A stretch of 48,048 nt of DNA from Clostridiales bacterium (GCA_012728565.1 JAAYEV010000159.1:1-48048), one strand, 5' to 3'; counted from the stretch's first letter, positions 7,967 to 17,616 are shown. Translations and numbers: made by a program. Notes: generated by a model from the sequence alone, not told the origin.

Positions 7967-8433
7967 CAGCCCCGGGTTAACCCGAGGCCTTCAAGTATCT
8001 CCTCTTCCCTCTGTCTCATCCTTTTGGTATCCTGCTGCCCGTCGTGAGTGTATCCCAAAAGGTGCAGTGTCCCGTGCACCACGAGAAACGCAAACTCCCT
8101 CTCGATGGAATGGCCGTATTCCTTTGCCTGGTCTACAACCTTTTCCATGGATATTATGATATCCCCCATGACCGCCTCGCCGTCCTCGTTAAGGTCCAGG
8201 AATTCCTCCCCCTCCATCATCGCGAAGGACAGCACGTCGGTGGGTGCGTCCACGCCCCGATACTCCCTGTTTAAAGCGGCAATGGCAGTATTGTCCACCA
8301 GCGTGATACTCACCTCGTAGCCGTAGGGGAAGTCCTCCTTTTCAAATACCGCGTCCACCGCCCTCTGGGCAATGCCTTTCAGTCCATCGTCAACCGTTAT
8401 ATGCTTCTGCCTGTTTTCCAGAAGAACCGTCAT
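7966..8433 (-). CDS. ybeY: Endoribonuclease YbeY
   Basis: YbeY is a zinc RNase needed for 16S rRNA 3' maturation and ribosome quality control. The 155-residue protein contains RGVDAPTDVLSFAM and the zinc motif HGTLHLLGYTHD, with the three metal His in place; a Thr stands where the family usually has Asp before the last His. ATG 8433 follows aaggcgg. The gene overlaps pgpH by 44 nt upstream and its neighbour downstream by one base, so it is tightly coupled. Confidence 0.95.
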   Translation of the reverse strand: MTVLLENRQKHITVDDGLKGIAQRAVDAVFEKEDFPYGYEVSITLVDNTAIAALNREYRGVDAPTDVLSFAMMEGEEFLDLNEDGEAVMGDIIISMEKVVDQAKEYGHSIEREFAFLVVHGTLHLLGYTHDGQQDTKRMRQREEEILEGLGLTRG

Positions 8434-10522
8434 GGCTTTTTCCGCCTTTCATATCCTTTTCAAGTTCAGGGTACTCAATTCTATTGTGAAAAATCCCGCC
8501 CAGTATATCAAGAAAAGCGTCGGATATTATGTCCAGGTCCTTTAAGGTCAAATCGCTTTCCTCCAGCTGACCGCTTTCCAGTTTTTCTTTTATTATTTTT
8601 CTCACCATTCCCTCAATTTTGCCCGGCGAGTGGTCGGTCATTGACCTTACAGCGGCCTCCACCGAATCCGCCAGCATTACAATTGCCGCCTCCTTGGTTT
8701 GCGGCCTGGGGCCTTCGTAACGAAAGCTGTCCATGTTCACCTTACTGCCATTCTCCCCCTGCTTGGCCTTGTGATAGAAGTACGAAACCACCGAATCCCC
8801 GTGGTGCTGCTTTATCAAATCTGTTATTACCCCCGGAAGCTTGTTCTGCTTGGCCAGCTCCACCCCGTCCTTGACATGGGATGTAATTATCAAAGTGCTG
8901 AGGCTGGGGGTAATCTTTTCATGGGGATTGTCCATGGCTATCTGGTTCTCGGTAAAGAAATAGGGCCTCTTTATCTTGCCTATGTCGTGGTAGTACGCTC
9001 CCACCCTCGCCAGCAGCGGGTTTGCCCCTATTTTTTGGGCCGCGTGTTCCGCCAGGTTGCCCACTATAATGCTGTGGTGATAGGTGCCGGGAGCTTCCAT
9101 AAGCAGCGTTTTAAGAAGAGGCTGGTTGGGATTTGAAAGCTCCAGGAGCTTCAGCGGCGTTATTATGCCAAAGAGGTTCTCCCATGCGGGCAGCGTGCCC
9201 ACGGTGAATATGGCGGCAAATACCCCGTTTAACAGCCCCCACAGGCTTTGGCTTAACACCTCTAAAACGGCACTTCCCGCAATGAGACCCATGCAAATTA
9301 TAACCAGCGCGTTGCTGCCGCCCACCAAAAGGCCGGAGGCCAGAAGGTCCCTTCTCTGGTGGGATACCATTGTAATTAACGCCCCTACCAGCCCGCCTAT
9401 TATGCTGAGGAAAAGCACCGTTATATTCCCGTCGGCAATAAGCGCCACCAGCAGCGCCACCGGTACGTTCACCATGAAACCCACCTTGGCGTCCAGCAGC
9501 ATTGTAATAAGCATTGAAACCGCGGCCACCGGCGCAAGATAGCCGGATATAATGTTTGCCCCAAGGCTCAAGAACAAAACCAGCACCACCACGGTACCTA
9601 TCAGCAGCAGGCTGCTTTTGTTGTAATATATCCGTGCATGAAAATTCCTTATGTAAAGCGCCGTCAAAAGCCCCAGCATCAGTATAAGCAGCGAGTACCC
9701 CGCCAGCAGCTTGTAATCTATTATGCCCTGTTTTAAAACCCCCGAAGCGTTTAAAAGTTCTATCTGTGAAGGCGTTACCGTCTCGCCCTTGTTTACAATA
9801 TTTTGTCCTTTCCGGATTATTACCGGCTCCACCCTGCTTACCGCCGCTTCGATGTCCTTGTTGGTCTCCTCCAGGTTGGGCAGCATGTTGGGTTTTATCA
9901 CCCGGCTGCAGATGTTGTATCCCAGGTCCCTAAGGGGCTGGCCAATCTGCTGCTTGGAAAAAAAATCCTCCGCTTCCCTCCGGGTCCTCTCCAGCGCGTC
10001 GGGTGTAACCCCAACGCTCATAATCTGGTCGGTCACGTCCAGCACATCCCGCCGCAGCATGTCAAGCTGTTCCCTATCGGCGCTGAGGGCGGTGCCAAAG
10101 TCTGTATCATCCAGCACCAGCCTGGACTCTTTTTTGAGCTTGTCCAGTTTTTCCTGGAGCGAAAGGTCCTCCTCGTCCCTTATTTCATACACCTTGTCAA
10201 AAAATCGTTCTATGCTGTTTCTTATTTCCACCGGGATGGAATGGTCCCGGGTATAGGTCGGGTTCACCGATGCCCTTGCCTGGTCCTTCAGTTTTTCGGT
10301 GGCTACGGTATCCACAATATCCCTAGGAGCCGGTATGTCCACAGGTGCGGTATCCCCCGCCTGCAGCGAATACCTTTCCGGCATTACCGCCGACAAAACC
10401 AGGGCAAGCACCGAAACATATATCGCCAAGGCTATCAACACTCTCTGCATCCTGTCCCCCACCGGTATCCTGAAAGCAGGCACCCTGCCTGTCTTCCGGA
10501 ACACGCTGTTTGTCTTGGCCAT
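8390..10522 (-). CDS. pgpH: 7TM-HD c-di-AMP phosphodiesterase (PgpH/YqfF)
   Basis: This 710-residue membrane protein has the PgpH layout: one N-terminal helix (RVLIALAIYVSVLALVLSAVM), an extracellular 7TMR-HDED region to about residue 270, seven transmembrane helices (about 275-470), then a cytosolic HD phosphohydrolase domain. The HD motifs are YHHSIIVGNLAEHAA, GAYYHDIGK and IKQHHGD. In Listeria and Bacillus the family hydrolyses the second messenger c-di-AMP. It lies between phoH and ybeY, the conserved position. The start follows ggggggat. Confidence 0.94.
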   Translation of the reverse strand: MAKTNSVFRKTGRVPAFRIPVGDRMQRVLIALAIYVSVLALVLSAVMPERYSLQAGDTAPVDIPAPRDIVDTVATEKLKDQARASVNPTYTRDHSIPVEIRNSIERFFDKVYEIRDEEDLSLQEKLDKLKKESRLVLDDTDFGTALSADREQLDMLRRDVLDVTDQIMSVGVTPDALERTRREAEDFFSKQQIGQPLRDLGYNICSRVIKPNMLPNLEETNKDIEAAVSRVEPVIIRKGQNIVNKGETVTPSQIELLNASGVLKQGIIDYKLLAGYSLLILMLGLLTALYIRNFHARIYYNKSSLLLIGTVVVLVLFLSLGANIISGYLAPVAAVSMLITMLLDAKVGFMVNVPVALLVALIADGNITVLFLSIIGGLVGALITMVSHQRRDLLASGLLVGGSNALVIICMGLIAGSAVLEVLSQSLWGLLNGVFAAIFTVGTLPAWENLFGIITPLKLLELSNPNQPLLKTLLMEAPGTYHHSIIVGNLAEHAAQKIGANPLLARVGAYYHDIGKIKRPYFFTENQIAMDNPHEKITPSLSTLIITSHVKDGVELAKQNKLPGVITDLIKQHHGDSVVSYFYHKAKQGENGSKVNMDSFRYEGPRPQTKEAAIVMLADSVEAAVRSMTDHSPGKIEGMVRKIIKEKLESGQLEESDLTLKDLDIISDAFLDILGGIFHNRIEYPELEKDMKGGKSHDGSSGKQAEAYNG

Positions 10523-10549
10523 TGGAATCCCCCCTTGTACCCCCTTACT

Positions 10550-11527
10550 CTACCTGTCCTTTTTCTTTGCATTATACCTGTCGTAAGCGAGCACTATCTT
10601 TTGTACCATGTGGTGTCTCACCACGTCCTTCTCGGAAAGGTATACAATATCCAGACCCTTTATACCTTTGAGTATCTTGGTGGCCTCCACCAGCCCGGAA
10701 TTTTTGCCGGTGGGCAGGTCTATCTGCGTTATGTCGCCGGTTACCACTATCTTGGAGCCAAAGCCCATGCGGGTTAAGAACATCTTCATTTGCTCCGGGG
10801 TTGTATTCTGGGCCTCGTCCAGTATGATAAAGGAGTCATCCAGCGTGCGTCCCCTCATGTATGCCAGCGGAGCCACCTCTATAACACCCCGCTCCCTGTA
10901 TTTCATGTAGGTCTCCCCGCCCAGAATGTCATACAACGCATCGTATAGGGGCCGTAAATACGGGTCCACCTTGTCCTGCAAGTCCCCCGGCAAAAACCCC
11001 AGCTTCTCGCCCGCCTCCACCGCCGGGCGGGTGAGTATTATCCTGGAGACTTCCCTGTTTCTCATGGCGCTTACCGCCATGGCTATGGCCAGGTAGGTCT
11101 TGCCGGTGCCCGCCGGCCCTATAGAGAACACTATATCACATTTTTTCATCGCTTCAATATAATTTTTCTGGCCCAGGGTTTTGCTCCTTATCTGTTTCCC
11201 CCGGTGGGTAAGGCATATGACTTCACTGCCCAGGTCCTTTATCTTTTCCTCGTGGCCGGCCATAACAAGCCCTATGGCATAGCTTATGCTCTGGGCATCC
11301 AGCTGCTCCCCCTTCTGTAACATGCCAATAAGGTTGTTTATAAGCTTTTCCGCCAGCTTTACCCTTTCTTCGCCGCCCTTTATTTTGACCTCGTTTCCCC
11401 TTGCTATGATGTCCACTTTCAAGCTGTCTTCAATCATCTTTACATTCTCGTCAAAGTTCCCGAACAGTTCCATCATGTACTGGAAATTGTCAATCTGCAC
11501 GCTTTTTTCACTGTAACCGTTACCCAA
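10550..11527 (-). CDS. phoH: PhoH-family ATPase
   Basis: The 325-residue protein has an N-terminal KH-like part (DIIARGNEVKIKGGEERV) and a P-loop ATPase domain with Walker A GPAGTGKTYLA (about residue 137) and Walker B FIILDEAQNT (about 231). PhoH proteins are ATPases, some with RNA helicase activity, and this one sits next to ybeY and era in a ribosome-maturation neighbourhood. The best start is TTG at 11527, two bases after the yqfD stop and seven after gggagg. Confidence 0.93.
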   Translation of the reverse strand: MGNGYSEKSVQIDNFQYMMELFGNFDENVKMIEDSLKVDIIARGNEVKIKGGEERVKLAEKLINNLIGMLQKGEQLDAQSISYAIGLVMAGHEEKIKDLGSEVICLTHRGKQIRSKTLGQKNYIEAMKKCDIVFSIGPAGTGKTYLAIAMAVSAMRNREVSRIILTRPAVEAGEKLGFLPGDLQDKVDPYLRPLYDALYDILGGETYMKYRERGVIEVAPLAYMRGRTLDDSFIILDEAQNTTPEQMKMFLTRMGFGSKIVVTGDITQIDLPTGKNSGLVEATKILKGIKGLDIVYLSEKDVVRHHMVQKIVLAYDRYNAKKKDR

Positions 11528-11529
11528 CC

Positions 11530-12732
11530 TCAGTCCTCCCTATTGTTAATATCAATCCTTTCCTCCATGCCTATATCTTCCAGGGTTTCAAATATAACCT
11601 CCACTCTTATTCTGTCATCTTCCGTTTCATTATATTTAACCTTGGTATCGGTTATTTCCACTTCTTGAGGCAGCATGGCCGAAAGCGTCTGCCGGGTTTT
11701 TTCCACCGCCAGTTCCACCGCTTCCTCCACCGGTATAAACCTTTCCTCCACCGATACTTCAAAGTATTTCTCAATAATTAATTCTACGGGCAGGGTGATA
11801 TTCCTCCAATCCACCAGCCTATTGGTATCGGTTTGGATGTCAAAATTCTCAAATTCGCAGTCCCGGCGGCCAAGATTCACAGTGTAGGAACCCACTTTTA
11901 GGCTTGCATTCTTATGTACCCGGCCGGTCCTCTCCCTCGTTTCAAGCCTTAGGTCCTGTTCCTCGGTAAGCTGGTACCAGGTCCTGGCCTCCACCCTGCC
12001 CATGGCATGGACAACCCTGGTGGGCCTGCCGGGCTCTTCCACTATGCCGCCAATCAGCACCTGGCCCGCCTTTACGGTGTCACCGCTTTTTACCGCCGCT
12101 TTACCCTGGTATACGTATATATTGCTTATTATACCATCCTTTTTTGCTACAATGTTGCAGGGCTCGCTCTTGTCAATAACAGGAGGCGGCTCGGTCCTTT
12201 CCACTATTTCCACCACCGCCCTTGTGCCCAGTATGTTTATGCCTACCCATACCAATTGGTCCATCTCTATCAGCAGTTTTGTTTCCACTTCCCTGGTATC
12301 CACAAGGGGTTTAAACACGCCGGGTTTTAGGCCATAAGATTCCAGTTCCCTTAAAATCCTGTCGGCGGGTACCCTTTCGTTGCCCTGGACCTCCACCACC
12401 CATATGAAGGAAGTGAGGATATACATAATGATGACGGCGGTAATTCCTCCCGCAACCAGCGTTTTTCTTTTTAAAACCCTGTGCAATAAAAAAGGGCAGC
12501 CCCTCTTTTCCAATATGGATACCCTGCAATTTATCCTTTTTCGTATCCGCCGCAGCTGCTTATACCCTTTAAGCCCCACCCTTGCCTTTAAAGCGGTGTA
12601 GTTTATCCTTTCGATATCCCAGAAATATATGTTGTTGGTTATGGCAAGGTTTATGAACCGTTCCAGGTTTATACCCTCAACTTTTATTACCACATACCCC
12701 TTAAGAAAATTCCATACTCGGACCGCCAGCAC
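11530..12732 (-). CDS. yqfD: Sporulation protein YqfD
   Basis: YqfD is a membrane protein needed for efficient sporulation in B. subtilis, where it is made in the mother cell under sigma-E. The 400-residue sequence has the conserved N-terminal domain (GYVVIKVEGINLERFINLA), one transmembrane helix near residue 95 (LVAGGITAVIIMYILTSFIW), the POTRA-like segment VEVQGNERVPADRILRELE, and an extracytoplasmic C-terminal part. GTG 12732 follows a run ggggggag. It is 15 nt downstream of yqfC. Confidence 0.95.
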   Translation of the reverse strand: MLAVRVWNFLKGYVVIKVEGINLERFINLAITNNIYFWDIERINYTALKARVGLKGYKQLRRIRKRINCRVSILEKRGCPFLLHRVLKRKTLVAGGITAVIIMYILTSFIWVVEVQGNERVPADRILRELESYGLKPGVFKPLVDTREVETKLLIEMDQLVWVGINILGTRAVVEIVERTEPPPVIDKSEPCNIVAKKDGIISNIYVYQGKAAVKSGDTVKAGQVLIGGIVEEPGRPTRVVHAMGRVEARTWYQLTEEQDLRLETRERTGRVHKNASLKVGSYTVNLGRRDCEFENFDIQTDTNRLVDWRNITLPVELIIEKYFEVSVEERFIPVEEAVELAVEKTRQTLSAMLPQEVEITDTKVKYNETEDDRIRVEVIFETLEDIGMEERIDINNRED

Positions 12733-12747
12733 CTATATATCTCCCCC

Positions 12748-13026
12748 CTACTGCAAAAACTCCACCTTGTCTATCCTGCCCACCACTATTATCTCTTCAA
12801 TAACTATGGTTCGTATGCTAAGGTCGCTTCCCGTAACCACCAGTATGCCGGACTTGGTGTTTATCCTTATAAGACCGGTGGAATACTCGATTATTCCCTT
12901 GTGGTTTTCTATGTACAGCTGGAGGTTGCCCACAAGGGTAATCTTGGGCAAATCCAGCACTATGTCCCGGGGCAGTTCCAGTAGGTCCGCAATCCCCTTT
13001 TTTATAATCTCGCTTTTTGTCTCCAC
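12748..13026 (-). CDS. yqfC: Sporulation protein YqfC
   Basis: YqfC is a small conserved sporulation protein always paired with yqfD. The likely start is GTG 13026, directly after aaggagggagg; an upstream ATG at 13044 lies in that Shine-Dalgarno. This gives 92 residues, close to the B. subtilis length. Motifs are ADLLELPRDIVLDLPKITL, ENHKGIIEYS and LVVTGSDLSIRTI. Confidence 0.93.
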   Translation of the reverse strand: METKSEIIKKGIADLLELPRDIVLDLPKITLVGNLQLYIENHKGIIEYSTGLIRINTKSGILVVTGSDLSIRTIVIEEIIVVGRIDKVEFLQ

Positions 13027-13128
13027 CGGGCCTCCCTCCTTCATTTAATAATCTATGCGCGAACCAACTGGTTAATAACAGCTAAATATGCTATACTATC
13101 TGGTGAACAAAGGATGGGGGCATAGGTC

Positions 13129-13818
13129 ATGAACAGGTGGATTAAAGCGGCACTGGTACTGCTTGTTATCGCATCGCTGGCGGGGTGCCTGCTGCTGACG
13201 GCGGTGCAGCTTGCCGCCTTTGATATCAGTTTTTACGAGAGGGCCTACGACAAGTACGGCCTGCAAAAAACCACCGGGCTTGCCAAAAGGAGCTATGTAA
13301 GCCTTTGTGAAAACATACTTGTTTACTTAAACGGCCAGATGGATTTTTTGTACAACCGCGCGGTGGCCTTCGGAAGTGACAAGTACCTGTTCAATCAAAG
13401 GGAACTCCTCCACATGCAGGACGTAAAAGAGCTGTTCGTGCAGGGCTACAGGGTCAGGAATTTCTCCTTTGCGCTGCTGTTGCTTCTTTTGTATGCAGCT
13501 ATACGCCTCTCAAAGGGCAGCAAGCACCTGGCCGGCAAACTGCTTCTCTGGGGCTCGGGCGTGCTGCTTGTTCTTACCGTTGCTTTCGGGCTTCTTTTAC
13601 AGACAGACTTTTACCGGCACTTTACCGTTTTCCACGAGGTTTTTTTCACCAACGACCTGTGGCTGTTAAACCCCGAGACCGATTTGCTTATAAATATGTT
13701 TCCGCTGGAGTTTTTCAACGATATGGCCATAAGGATTATGATGTACTTCGCCGCAGGACTGGCGGCACTGGCTTCGGTGGGATATTTCATATCCAAGGCA
13801 GAAAAAAACACCCCCTAG
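13129..13818 (+). CDS. DUF1461 (TIGR01906-type) integral membrane protein
   Basis: The 229-residue protein has one helix at residues 5-28, an outside loop, and three more helices near 110-128, 134-157 and 203-222. Conserved family features are FLFNQRELLHMQDV-like text (YLFNQRELLHMQDVKELF) and FHEVFFTNDLWLLNPETD. The family's function is unknown. It is one of few plus-strand genes and is divergent from yqfC. The leader has a good -10-like hexamer (TATACT, about 13094) but no clear -35. The stop codon lies inside a hairpin. Confidence 0.85.
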   Translation: MNRWIKAALVLLVIASLAGCLLLTAVQLAAFDISFYERAYDKYGLQKTTGLAKRSYVSLCENILVYLNGQMDFLYNRAVAFGSDKYLFNQRELLHMQDVKELFVQGYRVRNFSFALLLLLLYAAIRLSKGSKHLAGKLLLWGSGVLLVLTVAFGLLLQTDFYRHFTVFHEVFFTNDLWLLNPETDLLINMFPLEFFNDMAIRIMMYFAAGLAALASVGYFISKAEKNTP

Positions 13819-13825
13819 GAGGGGG
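13801..13825 (-). terminator. Terminator of the CBS-ACT gene
   Basis: On the minus strand, CCCCCT and AGGGGG pair around a 3-nt loop, followed by TGTTTTTTT. It lies 10 nt after the CBS-ACT stop. The same hairpin covers the stop codon of the plus-strand DUF1461 gene, so convergent transcription may end here from both sides. Confidence 0.75.
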
Positions 13826-13835
13826 CGTATATGTA

Positions 13836-14477
13836 TTATTTATCATTAATTAATACATGTTTTATTTTGTATCCCTTTTCCTTAATCCTTTTCTCCAATT
13901 CGGAAGTATCCAGTACCGATGACCTTATTATCAAGTCCCTTACTCCGTCGCCCGCATACATGGCTATATGGGTTATATTAATATTAAAAGAATAGAATAT
14001 TTCGGAAATATCCGCTATACCCCCGGGGACATCTTTGGTTTCTATTGTTATACGGCTTCCTTTTTCCCGAAAGCCCAGTAAATCTATGAAAGCCTCAAAT
14101 ATATCGCTTTCTGTAATGATGCCCACCAGTTTCCCATTCTCCATGACCGGAAGCGTGCTGATTTTGTGCTCCCTCATTTTGACGGCAGCTTCTTCCAATA
14201 AGTTGTCGGCTTCTATGGTAATAACTTTTTTTGTCATTGCCTCTTTAATTGTTATTTTGGATAGAAAATAGTTTACTTCAAAGATGCTCAGAGATGTAGC
14301 CTTTGTAGGTGAAACTGTTTGAATATCTTCTTTTGTAAGTATACCGACAAGCTTTCCGTTGTCTACTACGGGAAACCTTCTAAAACCTTTTTCCCTGAAA
14401 AGCGCCACTGCGTCCGCAATAGTAGTACTGGATGGTATTGTATACGGGTTTTTGGTCATTCTGTCTCTTACAAACAT
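13836..14477 (-). CDS. CBS-pair plus ACT domain protein (AcuB-like)
   Basis: Residues 1-60 and 75-130 are two CBS motifs (MTKNPYTIPSSTTIADAV with GILTKEDI; MTKKVITIEADNLLEEA with GIITESDI). Residues about 142-205 form an ACT-like domain (ITIETKDVPGGIADISEIF). CBS pairs bind adenosine nucleotides and ACT domains bind small ligands, so a regulatory role is likely. The layout matches AcuB of Bacillus, linked there to acetoin use, but no acetoin gene is nearby. ATG follows aaaggagg. Confidence 0.88.
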   Translation of the reverse strand: MFVRDRMTKNPYTIPSSTTIADAVALFREKGFRRFPVVDNGKLVGILTKEDIQTVSPTKATSLSIFEVNYFLSKITIKEAMTKKVITIEADNLLEEAAVKMREHKISTLPVMENGKLVGIITESDIFEAFIDLLGFREKGSRITIETKDVPGGIADISEIFYSFNINITHIAMYAGDGVRDLIIRSSVLDTSELEKRIKEKGYKIKHVLINDK

Positions 14478-14508
14478 ATTATCCTCCTTTCATTTTTATT
14501 GGCGCCCC

Positions 14509-15117
14509 TTAGAAGGGACGCCTTTTGTTCCTTTGTCTCAGCGTCATCGGCGGCTGCAAAATCTCGGAGAGAATGATTCCCTTTACCAGCTCATCCTTCC
14601 CGAACAACGCATAACCTCCCTGCCCTGCCGCCGCCGGCACCACCTCCCGGTCCGTGGGCCTTGTCCTAACGGGTTCCTTCAAAGCCCCTTTCCCCTCAGC
14701 CGCAGGGGTACCCTTTACCACCGGCGCAACCCTCCATACCGGTATCCCACCGGGCTTCGCTTCTTGGCTTTGACCCGGTGTACCGGAAGCGGCGGGAATA
14801 TCAACCGGTGCCTTGTACGTTTTTGCCTGCGCTGCAGGCTCCGCCGGTTTTATCACCGGTTTTCGCCCCCCGGCAGGCCTACCCTCCCCGACAGCCCTTT
14901 CCAGTTCCTTGGCCATGCTTTCCAGCCAGCCCATAACACCGCCCTGGACCTTATCCTGCTCCGGCTGCCTTTGCACCGGCGGTCTGTGCATGGACTGCCT
15001 GTTTCTTTGCTGCGATGCTTGCTGCGCTTTTTTTGCCTTATCGGCTTTTTTCTTACCTGAAATAAATATTGGTATGATTATATACAGAAGCAGTGCAAAA
15101 ATATCACCGAAGTCCAT
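14509..15117 (-). CDS. Membrane-anchored low-complexity protein next to floA
   Basis: I recognise no named family. The 202-residue protein has an N-terminal membrane helix (FALLLYIIIPIFIS), a Lys/Gln-rich juxtamembrane stretch (KKADKAKKAQQ), a long Pro/Ala/Gly-rich and probably disordered middle, and a short C-terminal module that looks conserved (DELVKGIILSEILQPP). ATG follows aaggaggg. It lies just downstream of floA with 21 nt between, so it may belong to the flotillin/NfeD membrane-domain unit; that is inference from position. Confidence 0.7.
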   Translation of the reverse strand: MDFGDIFALLLYIIIPIFISGKKKADKAKKAQQASQQRNRQSMHRPPVQRQPEQDKVQGGVMGWLESMAKELERAVGEGRPAGGRKPVIKPAEPAAQAKTYKAPVDIPAASGTPGQSQEAKPGGIPVWRVAPVVKGTPAAEGKGALKEPVRTRPTDREVVPAAAGQGGYALFGKDELVKGIILSEILQPPMTLRQRNKRRPF

Positions 15118-15138
15118 CCTTATCCCTCCTTAGGGGAC

Positions 15139-16146
15139 CTACTTTTCACCCTGCTTATCTGCGGCATCCTGCTGCTTGCCGGATGAACCCATGGCTGCTA
15201 TGGAATCCCTCATGTTGGTATCGGCAAGGATGTTTTTCATATTGTAATAGTCCATAACCCCAAGGTTTCCTTTTCTGAAAGCTTCGGCCATAGCCAGCGG
15301 AACCTCTGCTTCGGCTTCCACGACCTTTGCCCTCATTTCCTGTACGCTGGCCTTCATTTCCTGCTCCTTGGCGACCGCCATCGCCCTTCTCTCCTCCGCC
15401 TTTGCCTGGGCTATGCGCTTGTCCGCCTCGGCCTGGTCGGTCTGCAGCTGGGCGCCTATGTTCCTGCCTACATCCACATCGGCTATATCTATCGACAGTA
15501 TCTCAAAGGCAGTCCCTGCATCCAGGCCTTTGTCCAGTACCACCCTGGATATGGTATCTGGGTTTTCGAGGACTTCTTTATGGGAATTTGAGGAACCCAC
15601 GGTGGTTACTATGCCCTCGCCCACCCTTGCAATAATGGTTTCCTCACCGGCGCCCCCAACCAGTCTGTCGATATTTGCCCTTACGGTAACCCTTGCCTTA
15701 ACTATCACTTCTATACCGTCCTTGGCAACGGCGGAAACCTTAGGTGTCTCTATTACCTTGGGGTTGACGCTCATCTGTACCGCCTGCAGCACGTCCCTCC
15801 CGGCAAGGTCTATGGCCGCAGCCCTTTCAAACCCAAGGGGAATATTGGCCCTCTGGGCTGCTATAAGCGCGTTTACCACCCTGTCCACGTTACCTCCGGC
15901 CAGGTAATGGGCTTCCAATTGGTTGGCACCCACGTTGAGCCCCGCCTTTGTGGCCTTAATCAGTGGATTTACAATCCTCGAGGGTATAACCCTTCTTAGC
16001 CTCATACCCACGAGGGTGAATATCCCTATCTTGACCCCTGCCGCCAGGGCGGAAATCCAAAGACCAATCGGTATAAAAGAAAGTAAAAACACAAGCACTA
16101 CAAATCCCATCGCAATTATAACAAGCAAACTGATAAACGGACCCAT
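15139..16146 (-). CDS. floA: Flotillin-like protein FloA
   Basis: FloA scaffolds functional membrane microdomains. The sequence closely follows B. subtilis FloA/YqfA: an N-terminal membrane helix, [25 protein letters not shown]-type sequence, [21 protein letters not shown], a PHB core, then an EA-rich coiled coil ([34 protein letters not shown]). The frame opens at 16155, but that ATG abuts aaggagg. ATG 16146 has proper spacing and gives 335 residues. It is encoded 36 nt after nfeD, its usual partner. Confidence 0.96.
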   Translation of the reverse strand: MGPFISLLVIIAMGFVVLVFLLSFIPIGLWISALAAGVKIGIFTLVGMRLRRVIPSRIVNPLIKATKAGLNVGANQLEAHYLAGGNVDRVVNALIAAQRANIPLGFERAAAIDLAGRDVLQAVQMSVNPKVIETPKVSAVAKDGIEVIVKARVTVRANIDRLVGGAGEETIIARVGEGIVTTVGSSNSHKEVLENPDTISRVVLDKGLDAGTAFEILSIDIADVDVGRNIGAQLQTDQAEADKRIAQAKAEERRAMAVAKEQEMKASVQEMRAKVVEAEAEVPLAMAEAFRKGNLGVMDYYNMKNILADTNMRDSIAAMGSSGKQQDAADKQGEK

Positions 16147-16182
16147 AAACACCATCCTCCTTAATAAAATGTTCGGTTATAA

Positions 16183-17484
16183 TCAACCGTTTTTCGCCAC
16201 TATGATTCTGTTGCCCTCTACCTTTACTACTTTTATGTGATCCCCCGCCTTAATATAATCCCCCATGGTGACCACATCCATCCTTTTTCCGTCTATTTCC
16301 GCAGTCCCGGCGGGCCTAAGCGGCGTCACGGCAATGCCCTCTTTCCCTGCGAGGGATGAATGGTCGCTTATTCCGACGTACCCTTCCTCTGTTTTTAATT
16401 GGGTGGACAGTATAAGCCGGTCGAAGTACTTGCTGCGGGGCGCGTACTTGAAAAGCAGCACTGCCAGTATGATGGTGAGAACCATCGATGTGGCAAGGGA
16501 GGCTATCGCCTGCGCGGCCGAAGCCGATGCCATAAAAATGCTTGCAAGTATGCTTATTATGCCTCCCACACCGGGAAAACCAAAGCCCGGTATCGCAAGT
16601 TCGACCAGCAGCAGCGCAATACCAACCATAAACAGTATAACCGCCGACCAGCCGGCGTGCCCCGCCAGCATGCTGCCGGCAAAATAAAGCCCGAAGGATA
16701 ATAGCCCTATGGTGCCGAAAAACCCGAAACCCGGCACGAACAGCTCTGCCACCAATCCCCCCATCCCCAGTGTAAGGAATATGGCGCTTGCGGTGGTGCT
16801 TGCCATCATCTTGGCCAGCTTTACCTGGTAGCTTTCTTCCACCACCACTGTCCTTGCCGAAGCAAAGCCAAGCCAGTCGTTCAATTCCTGTCTCGAAGAC
16901 GCCGTGGTATCCGCTATACCCAGCTCAACCGCCTTTGCGGTGGAAAGGTTTAGAATTTTTCCCTTTTCCACCAGACCGGGTATCTCTATATCCCTGTCCG
17001 CCATAGCCGCTATCACCTCGGCATCCCTGTCCCTTAATTCGGCCACTTTCCTCAATTCACCGGTCCAGAAGGAAATGTTCTTTTCGGTATAGGGGATAGT
17101 CTCGGCGGAGCCTATACTGCTTCCCGGCGCCATCACCACCTTTTCGGCGGACATGGCTATCAGCACCCCGGCGGATATGGCCCTGTCCTTAATATAGGAC
17201 ACAGTTGGTACTCCCGAATTGATAATGGCTTCGCTAATTTTCAGCGCCGAATCCACCCTCCCCCCAAGGGTGGTTATTTCCAGCACCACGGCGGATGCCC
17301 CCTCTTCATAAGCCCTGTCCAGCTGCCCGGTTACAAAGGACGCCATGGCGGGATTAATTTCTCCCTTAACAGGTATATAGAATACCGTTTCCGACTGCGC
17401 TGCAGCCTTGTCTGCCCAGGGCAGAAGGACCAGCACCAAAAACAGTGTTAAAAAAAATATTGTGGTTTTTTTACCCGGTCTCAT
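16183..17484 (-). CDS. NfeD-family membrane serine protease (long form)
   Basis: Long NfeD proteins join a ClpP-class serine protease to a four-helix membrane part and a C-terminal OB-fold. Here a signal peptide (residues about 7-30, ending AAAQ) precedes the protease region (VFYIPVKGEINPAM, TLGGRVDSALKISEAI, with candidate catalytic Ser in RAISAGVLIAMSAEKV). Helices follow at about 230-360, and the OB domain begins near GKEGIAVTPLRPAG. ATG 17484 follows ggagggggg; an in-frame start at 17532 lacks a signal-peptide-like beginning. NfeD is usually encoded with flotillin, as here. Confidence 0.94.
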   Translation of the reverse strand: MRPGKKTTIFFLTLFLVLVLLPWADKAAAQSETVFYIPVKGEINPAMASFVTGQLDRAYEEGASAVVLEITTLGGRVDSALKISEAIINSGVPTVSYIKDRAISAGVLIAMSAEKVVMAPGSSIGSAETIPYTEKNISFWTGELRKVAELRDRDAEVIAAMADRDIEIPGLVEKGKILNLSTAKAVELGIADTTASSRQELNDWLGFASARTVVVEESYQVKLAKMMASTTASAIFLTLGMGGLVAELFVPGFGFFGTIGLLSFGLYFAGSMLAGHAGWSAVILFMVGIALLLVELAIPGFGFPGVGGIISILASIFMASASAAQAIASLATSMVLTIILAVLLFKYAPRSKYFDRLILSTQLKTEEGYVGISDHSSLAGKEGIAVTPLRPAGTAEIDGKRMDVVTMGDYIKAGDHIKVVKVEGNRIIVAKNG

Positions 17485-17582
17485 AATGTTTCCCCCCTCC
17501 ATATATCCATTATATTTTATTGCATTCACCATTACAACAAATATAGAAACTTATGGTTGAAGCTGGTAATTTGCAGAACAGC

Positions 17583-17616
17583 GCGGTGTGTCCCCTTTTC
17601 ACGACCGGGGACACCC
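17583..17616. repeat. GTGTCCCC hairpin, second repeat family
   Basis: GGTGTGTCCCC and GGGGACACC form a near-perfect 9-bp inverted repeat around ttttcacgacc. The 13-mer GCGGTGTGTCCCC (17583-17595) recurs at 31751-31763. It lies directly after the phosphatase-fold gene but has no T-run, so it resembles an intergenic REP element more than a terminator. Confidence 0.6.

Noticed and set aside
9803-10777. Plus-strand frame of 324 codons across pgpH and phoH
   Set aside because: It spans two real genes on the opposite strand; composition is that of a codon shadow.
13027-13075. Possible sigma-E promoter ahead of yqfC
   Set aside because: CATAGATT (minus strand) fits a -10, but nothing near 14-15 nt upstream matches the -35, so I do not list it.
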